Below, in pieces: positions 7,701 to 8,430 of a stretch of DNA of 8,430 bases. A model generated the notes under the pieces. That model did not search any database and was not told the origin of the DNA. It saw only the letters and a list, made by a program, of their open reading frames with translations. The position numbers were made by a program, and so were the translations under genes. Position 1 is the stretch's first letter. Each line of letters begins with the position of its first letter. Source of the DNA: Planktothrix sp. UBA8402 (GTDB lineage: Bacteria; Cyanobacteriota; Cyanobacteriia; Cyanobacteriales; Microcoleaceae); assembly GCA_003456035.1 (NCBI GenBank), contig DMPJ01000512.1:3429-11858 (forward strand), read 5' to 3'.

Positions 7701-8430
7701 TACCTGTACCCGATGCCCTGGGACGGGTGAATAAGTTGGAGTTAGTCTGTTTAGAAGAATTGGGACGGCCTCGAATTGATGTCGTGATCAACTGTTCTGG
7801 GGTGTTCCGCGACTTATTTATTAACCAAATGGCGCTATTAGATAAAGCGGTAAAAATGGCTGCGGAATCTGATGAACCCTTGGAAATGAATTTCGTTCGT
7901 AAACACGCTTTAGAACAGGCGAAGGAGTTAGGAATATCGGTAAGACAAGCTGCAACACGGGTGTTTAGTAATGCCTCCGGTTCCTATTCTTCTAACGTGA
8001 ATTTAGCCGTTGAGAATAGCAGTTGGGAACAGGAATCTGAGTTACAGGAAATGTATTTAAAGCGCAAATCTTTTGCCTTTAATTCTGATAATCCGGGGAT
8101 GATGGAACAGGATCGAAATATATTTGAGTCGGCGTTAAAAACCGCAGAAGTCACATTCCAAAACTTAGATTCTTCGGAAATTAGTTTAACCGATGTTTCC
8201 CATTATTTTGATTCTGACCCGACGAAATTAATTGCTAATTTACGCAAGGATGGCAAAAAACCGACGTCTTATATTGCGGATACGACAACAGCTAATGCTC
8301 AAGTTCGGACGTTATCGGAAACGGTGCGTTTGGATGCACGAACCAAACTTCTAAACCCGAAATGGTATGAAGGAATGTTATCTCATGGTTATGAAGGGGT
8401 GCGCGAACTTTCTAAGCGCCTGGTTAATAC
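4694..8430 (+). CDS. chlH: Magnesium chelatase subunit H (porphyrin-binding catalytic subunit), C-terminus beyond window
   Basis: ChlH binds protoporphyrin IX and, with the AAA+ subunits ChlI and ChlD and the activator Gun4, inserts Mg2+ in the first committed step of chlorophyll synthesis. The frame from ATG at 4694 stays open to the window end: 1245 codons plus two bases. Cyanobacterial ChlH is about 1330 residues, so roughly 85 are missing. The N-terminus [12 protein letters not shown] is typical and fixes the start, with AAGGA 12 bases upstream. An N-terminal DUF3479-type domain (about 10-170) precedes a long CobN/Mg-chelatase domain. Within it, [14 protein letters not shown] (613-626) carries Glu621, and NNPSEAT carries Glu656; these are offset by four from Synechocystis Glu625 and Glu660, which are known to matter for chelatase function. 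No disruption is seen. Codon use is more GC-rich than in the two upstream plus-strand genes, and two HIP1 octamers lie inside (5951, 5978) besides one at 5111. chlI, chlD and gun4 are not in the window. The long leader suggests its own transcript. Confidence 0.96.
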   Translation, partial: MFTYVKPTIRHIKPDDLNGRQLMKVVYVVLEAQYQSALSAAVQSINKNNPNVAIEISGYLIEELRSPENYESFKQDLSGANIFIASLIFIEDLADKLVEAVTPYRDTLDVAVVFPSMPQVMRLNKMGTFSMAQLGQSKSAIAQFMKKRKEQSGSSFQDAMLKLLQTLPKVLKYLPMDKAQDARNFMLSFQYWLGGSSENLENFLLMLGSKYVFTGKEKLQFADPVTYPDMGIWHPLAPKMFEDATEYFQWNNSRDDISDDQKDPLAPCVGLVLQRTHLVTGDDAHYVAMVQELEALGARVLPVFAGGLDFSKPIDQYFWDNPPKGIPPQTIVDTIVSLTGFALVGGPARQDHPKAIESLKRLNRPYMVALPLVFQTTEEWEESDLGLHPIQVALQIAIPELDGAIEPIIISGRDGTTGKAIALQDRIEAIAQRALKWANLRKKPKLDKKVAITVFSFPPDKGNVGTAAYLDVFGSIYQVLKALQGNGYDIQNLPESAEKLMQEVIHDATAQYQSPELNVAYRMSVSEYEQLTPYSERLNENWGPPPGTLNSDGENLLIFGKQFGNVFIGVQPTFGYEGDPMRLLFSRSASPHHGFAAYYTYLEKVWQADAVLHFGTHGSLEFMPGKQMGMSGECYPDNLIGSIPNLYYYAANNPSEATIAKRRSYAATISYLTPAAENAGLYKGLKELNELIGSYQTLKDSGRGVAIVNTIIDKSRLVNFDQDITLPETDAAELTPEARDLIVGQVYRRLMEIESRLLPCGLHVIGKPPTAEEAISTLVNIASIDREEDNLLSLPRIIANSLNRDLEELYSNNNLGLLADVELLQKITEACRAALIALVNEQTDAEGRVSLVSKLNFFNMGKKEPWIEALHEFGFTKVDPEPIKPLFEYLEFCLQQICADNELGSLLRALEGEYIIPGPGGDPIRNPDVLPTGKNMHALDPQSIPTAAAVKSAQIVVERLLERQKVENGGNYPETISVVLWGTDNIKTYGESLAQVMWMVGVIPVPDALGRVNKLELVCLEELGRPRIDVVINCSGVFRDLFINQMALLDKAVKMAAESDEPLEMNFVRKHALEQAKELGISVRQAATRVFSNASGSYSSNVNLAVENSSWEQESELQEMYLKRKSFAFNSDNPGMMEQDRNIFESALKTAEVTFQNLDSSEISLTDVSHYFDSDPTKLIANLRKDGKKPTSYIADTTTANAQVRTLSETVRLDARTKLLNPKWYEGMLSHGYEGVRELSKRLVN
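5951..5985. repeat. Pair of HIP1 octamers inside chlH
   Basis: GCGATCGC occurs twice within 35 bases, at 5951-5958 and 5978-5985. Both copies start on a codon boundary except for a one-base difference in framing, so one encodes Ala-Ile-Ala and the other the end of an Ala codon plus Ile-Ala. Five further copies lie at 104, 1513, 1949, 3829 and 5111, giving seven in 8.4 kb, in both the core and the accessory genes. The octamer is a palindrome that is highly over-represented in many cyanobacteria; its role is not settled. Confidence 0.85.

Overview
The window looks like a chromosomal segment of a cyanobacterium. It carries a gene for the chlorophyll-type magnesium chelatase H subunit (ChlH). Seven copies of the octamer GCGATCGC (HIP1), typical of cyanobacterial genomes, occur at 104, 1513, 1949, 3829, 5111, 5951 and 5978. 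Two short tandem repeats of the cyanobacterial intergenic kind are also present. Base use is AT-leaning, as in filamentous, Planktothrix/Oscillatoria-like lineages, but the genus cannot be fixed from this sequence.

Layout, left to right. (1) 1-769, minus strand: the first 256 residues of SelO (YdiU family), a pseudokinase-fold protein AMPylator cut by the left window edge, with a good sigma-70-type promoter just upstream of it. (2) 950-1426, plus strand: a small protein made of ankyrin repeats, with a strong Shine-Dalgarno. (3) 1427-1638: a short gap holding an ACAAAG-type tandem repeat, a long hairpin, and a small inverted repeat that places the ribosome site of the next gene in its loop. 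(4) 1639-4371, plus strand: a single-chain restriction-modification enzyme of the MmeI (Type IIL) family, with an intact nuclease motif, intact adenine-methyltransferase motifs and a readable specificity region. (5) 4372-4693: a gene-poor spacer with a six-unit heptamer repeat, two small hairpins and a possible 19-codon leader ORF that overlaps the next start codon. (6) 4694-8430, plus strand: chlH, 1245 codons present and only the last roughly 85 missing beyond the right edge.

The two outer genes are housekeeping genes and point in opposite directions. The ankyrin gene and the restriction-modification gene lie between them, are visibly more AT-rich than chlH, and are flanked by repeats, so this middle part reads as an accessory insertion in a core neighbourhood. 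The restriction-modification gene needs no partner, because cutting, methylation and sequence recognition are all in one polypeptide. Nothing in the sequence shows that the ankyrin protein works with it.

No clearly new biological system is visible. The observations most worth a second look are the predicted last base of the MmeI-like enzyme's recognition site, the short ORF overlapping the chlH start, and the structured leader of the restriction-modification gene.
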